Under the pieces are notes generated by a model, which saw only the letters and a program-made list of their open reading frames with translations, did not search any database and was not told the DNA's origin. The position numbers were made by a program, and so were the translations under genes. Below, one piece after another: positions 5,696 through 7,638 of a stretch of 7,638 nucleotides of DNA; the stretch's first letter is position 1; each line of letters opens with the position of its first letter. The DNA is from an uncultured Clostridiaceae bacterium (lineage in GTDB: Bacteria > Bacillota > Clostridia > TANB77 > CAG-508), in NCBI GenBank assembly GCA_958417695.1, contig CATZDQ010000074.1, forward strand, positions 1 to 7,638, read 5' to 3'.

Positions 5696-7015
5696 CTACT
5701 CTACTATTTTTCCAATCAAATCATAACCTTGTACTTGTGTTATCTCACATTCTAGAAATTTACCTTCCAAGGCTTCTCTTTCTACTGGTAAATATACTAG
5801 TCCATCCATATCTGGTACATCCATATACGTCCTTCCCACGTAATACTTTCCATCAAAAGTAGTTGTCTCAATTAACACGGTATATCGATTTCCCACTTTT
5901 TCCTTTAGACACTGCTCTGCAATAGGCTGTTGTAATTCCATTATTTTACGATAACGGCTCTTTTTTGTCATAGGATGAATTTGCTCTTTTAGTCTTTCTG
6001 CCGGTGTATTTTCCTCTTTAGAATAAGCAAATGCACCTAATTTATCAAACTTAGCCCATTTTACGAAATCATATAATTCTTCAAAATTTTCCTTTGTTTC
6101 CCCTGGAAATCCAACCATAACCGTCGTTCTAATTATTACATCTGGAATTTGCCTTCTTAGTTTTTCAATTAAATGACGAATACTTGCTCCATTGCTTTGA
6201 CGATGCATTCTTTTTAATACAGAATCTGCAATATGTTGAATTGGTATATCAAAATAATGACAAATTTTTTGACTATTTTTTACTACCTCTATTAACTCAT
6301 CTGTAATAGTTTCTGGATAAGCATATAAGAAACGAATCCATTTAACACCTGGTATTGCTTCTAACTTCTGTAACAATTCTGCCAGCCTTGGTTCCCCATA
6401 AATATCTAGACCATATTTTGTCGTATCTTGGGCAATTACGATTAATTCTTGATACCCCTCATTTACCAATTTATTAGCTTCTTCTAAAATACCCTCTATT
6501 GTTCTGCTAACAAAAGGGCCTCGAATAGAAGGAATCGCACAATAAGTACAACGATTACTACACCCTTCTGCAATCCTTAAATAAGCATAATGTTCTCCAG
6601 TTGTAATGGTTCTATCTAAGAAAGCTAGTTGACAGTCTTTTCTATTTCCTACAACTTTCTTTTCTGGCTCTATAACACTTTCTATCTGTTCCCAAATGGT
6701 GTCATAACTATCATAACGGATAAACAAGTCTACTTCTGGTATCTCTTTTTCTAATTCTACCTTATACCTTTGTACCAGACACCCCATAACAATTAAGAAT
6801 CGACATCTTTGTTGCTTATACTGTGCCATTTCCAATATGGTTTCTATAGCTTCTTCTTTTGCTGATTGAATAAAACCACAAGTATTAATCACTAAAATAT
6901 CTGCCTCTTCTGGTGCATTTACAATAGTATATCCTTTCTTTTTAAATAAGCCAATTGTCATTTCTGTATCTACCAAATTTTTGCTACAACCTAATGAAAT
7001 AAATCCTACGTTCAC
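5696..7015 (-). CDS. rimO: Ribosomal protein S12 methylthiotransferase RimO
   Basis: A radical SAM enzyme that methylthiolates the conserved aspartate of ribosomal protein S12, using two iron-sulfur clusters. At 439 residues it has full family length. The N-terminal UPF0004 domain starts NVGFISLGCSKNLVDTE and has cluster cysteines Cys10, Cys46 (NTCGF) and Cys79 (MGC). The radical SAM motif CSNRCTYC gives Cys152, Cys156 and Cys159, followed by AIPSIRGPFVSR, which favours RimO over MiaB. A TRAM domain covers roughly 375-439. The start is GTG (7015-7013), overlapping the capA stop by four bases (GTGA), with AGGAGG (7026-7021) five bases upstream inside the capA end. The gene is translationally coupled to capA and followed by a kinase-like gene. 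Confidence 0.96.
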   Translation of the reverse strand: MNVGFISLGCSKNLVDTEMTIGLFKKKGYTIVNAPEEADILVINTCGFIQSAKEEAIETILEMAQYKQQRCRFLIVMGCLVQRYKVELEKEIPEVDLFIRYDSYDTIWEQIESVIEPEKKVVGNRKDCQLAFLDRTITTGEHYAYLRIAEGCSNRCTYCAIPSIRGPFVSRTIEGILEEANKLVNEGYQELIVIAQDTTKYGLDIYGEPRLAELLQKLEAIPGVKWIRFLYAYPETITDELIEVVKNSQKICHYFDIPIQHIADSVLKRMHRQSNGASIRHLIEKLRRQIPDVIIRTTVMVGFPGETKENFEELYDFVKWAKFDKLGAFAYSKEENTPAERLKEQIHPMTKKSRYRKIMELQQPIAEQCLKEKVGNRYTVLIETTTFDGKYYVGRTYMDVPDMDGLVYLPVEREALEGKFLECEITQVQGYDLIGKIVE

Positions 7016-7638
7016 GACTTCCTCCTAATAATTTCTTCTAACTTTTCTAATCCGGTTATCAATTGATTATATATTTTCTTGGTAATTAAATTAGTCTCTC
7101 CACTAGCATAACGTCTTGCAGTTTCTTTCATATCCATTAATACAAACCTATTTTCTGCTTTTTCTCCTCTATCTACCATATAAATCGGTGTATAGGTTAC
7201 CTTTTCTAGTACTACCTTTCCAGTTTTAGACTGTTTTCTAATTTGAATATTTAAAATCATTTCTAAATTAGCATTTTCATATCCCAAAGAAGAAATATAA
7301 TTTCCAACTGAATAAGATATAAATACATTTTCTCCTTGTGCATTTTGTTTAATCTGCATAGGTTCTATTACTGCTGGATGTGCACCAACAATCATATTCG
7401 CACCATTTTCTACTAAGAAATCTGCTATTTGTTCTTGCTCTTTACTTGCATTAGTAGAATTAATTTCTCCCCAATGCATCATCACACATAGATAATCTGC
7501 CTCTTGACTTGCTTGTTCTAAATCTTGTTTGGCCTGTGTTTGACTAAATTGATTCACATATTGTACCTCTTGTGTGGATAAATCCTCTGCATTACTAAAA
7601 CCATAGGTATAGGCTAGAAAAGCAATTTTAATTCCCTT
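7012..7638 (-). CDS. CapA family metallophosphatase-like protein, C-terminal part (5' end outside window)
   Basis: The open frame runs to the right edge without a stop, so 208 residues of the C-terminal part are visible. A GTG at 7557 is not the true start, because 27 more in-frame codons upstream (KGIKIAFLAYTYGFSN...) match the family. Motifs of the CapA/PgsA group (poly-gamma-glutamate capsule synthesis family, metallophosphatase fold) are CVMMHWGEI, VGAHPAVIEP and FISYSVGNYI, corresponding to the usual HWG, GxHPHV and YSLGNF boxes. Proteins of this family are often secreted or membrane-anchored, but the N-terminus is not seen. The gene heads an operon with rimO, with which it overlaps by four bases. 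The family label is firm; a role in capsule synthesis is not implied by the context. Confidence 0.85.
   Translation of the reverse strand, partial: KGIKIAFLAYTYGFSNAEDLSTQEVQYVNQFSQTQAKQDLEQASQEADYLCVMMHWGEINSTNASKEQEQIADFLVENGANMIVGAHPAVIEPMQIKQNAQGENVFISYSVGNYISSLGYENANLEMILNIQIRKQSKTGKVVLEKVTYTPIYMVDRGEKAENRFVLMDMKETARRYASGETNLITKKIYNQLITGLEKLEEIIRRKS
7016..7026 (-). promoter_or_regulatory. Ribosome binding site of rimO inside capA end
   Basis: AGGAGG (7026-7021) encodes the last Arg-Arg region of the CapA-like protein and sits five bases before the rimO GTG. With the GTGA stop/start overlap it decides the GTG start and implies translational coupling. Confidence 0.85.

Noticed and set aside
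5671..5862. Plus-strand 63-residue open frame
   Set aside because: Antisense to the 3' end of rimO, with no start signal.

Overview
The window is AT-rich DNA with AGA/TTA/AAA-rich coding, strong AGGAGG-type ribosome binding sites and compact operons, so it looks like a low-GC Firmicute, most likely a member of the Clostridia. The CRISPR repeat supports this: from memory it resembles the class I-B repeats of clostridia such as Clostridioides difficile. I cannot name a genus from the sequence.

Layout. 1-284 is the leader-proximal end of a CRISPR array that runs off the left edge. Its leader and promoter lie to the right (about 285-360) and it is read on the minus strand. 328-470 holds a GTCGAC-containing inverted-repeat cluster. 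491-2639 (minus) is feoB, the ferrous iron transporter GTPase. 2682-2714 is a terminator, and 2718-2951 (minus) is feoA. A divergent gene at 3143-5029 (plus) encodes a secreted/membrane DUF2207 protein with a polyglycine tail. A bidirectional terminator (5056-5096) separates it from a convergent minus-strand operon: capA-like metallophosphatase (cut by the right edge), then rimO, then a small deoxynucleoside-kinase-like protein.

The main observation is in feoB. The gene is split over four reading frames by four single extra bases. Each extra base is a C placed exactly between two codons and directly in front of a glycine codon (GGA, GGC, GGG, GGT, one each). Each therefore puts a CGG triplet in the reading frame, and at each one a +1 shift is needed to continue. 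Skipping the four Cs gives an uninterrupted protein of 714 residues with all the FeoB G-motifs and membrane-domain motifs intact. In every other gene of the window, and in the rest of feoB, I find no in-frame CGG codon, although CGG occurs about 17 times in the other two frames. This argues against ordinary pseudogene decay. It suggests recoding: +1 frameshifting at an unassigned or hungry CGG codon, or CGGN read as a four-base glycine codon. A consensus or base-calling artefact must be excluded first.

FeoA and FeoB together import Fe(II) under anaerobic conditions, so a CGG-dependent shift could also tie transporter output to the tRNA supply. The rimO operon is housekeeping (ribosomal protein S12 modification) with two less defined partners.
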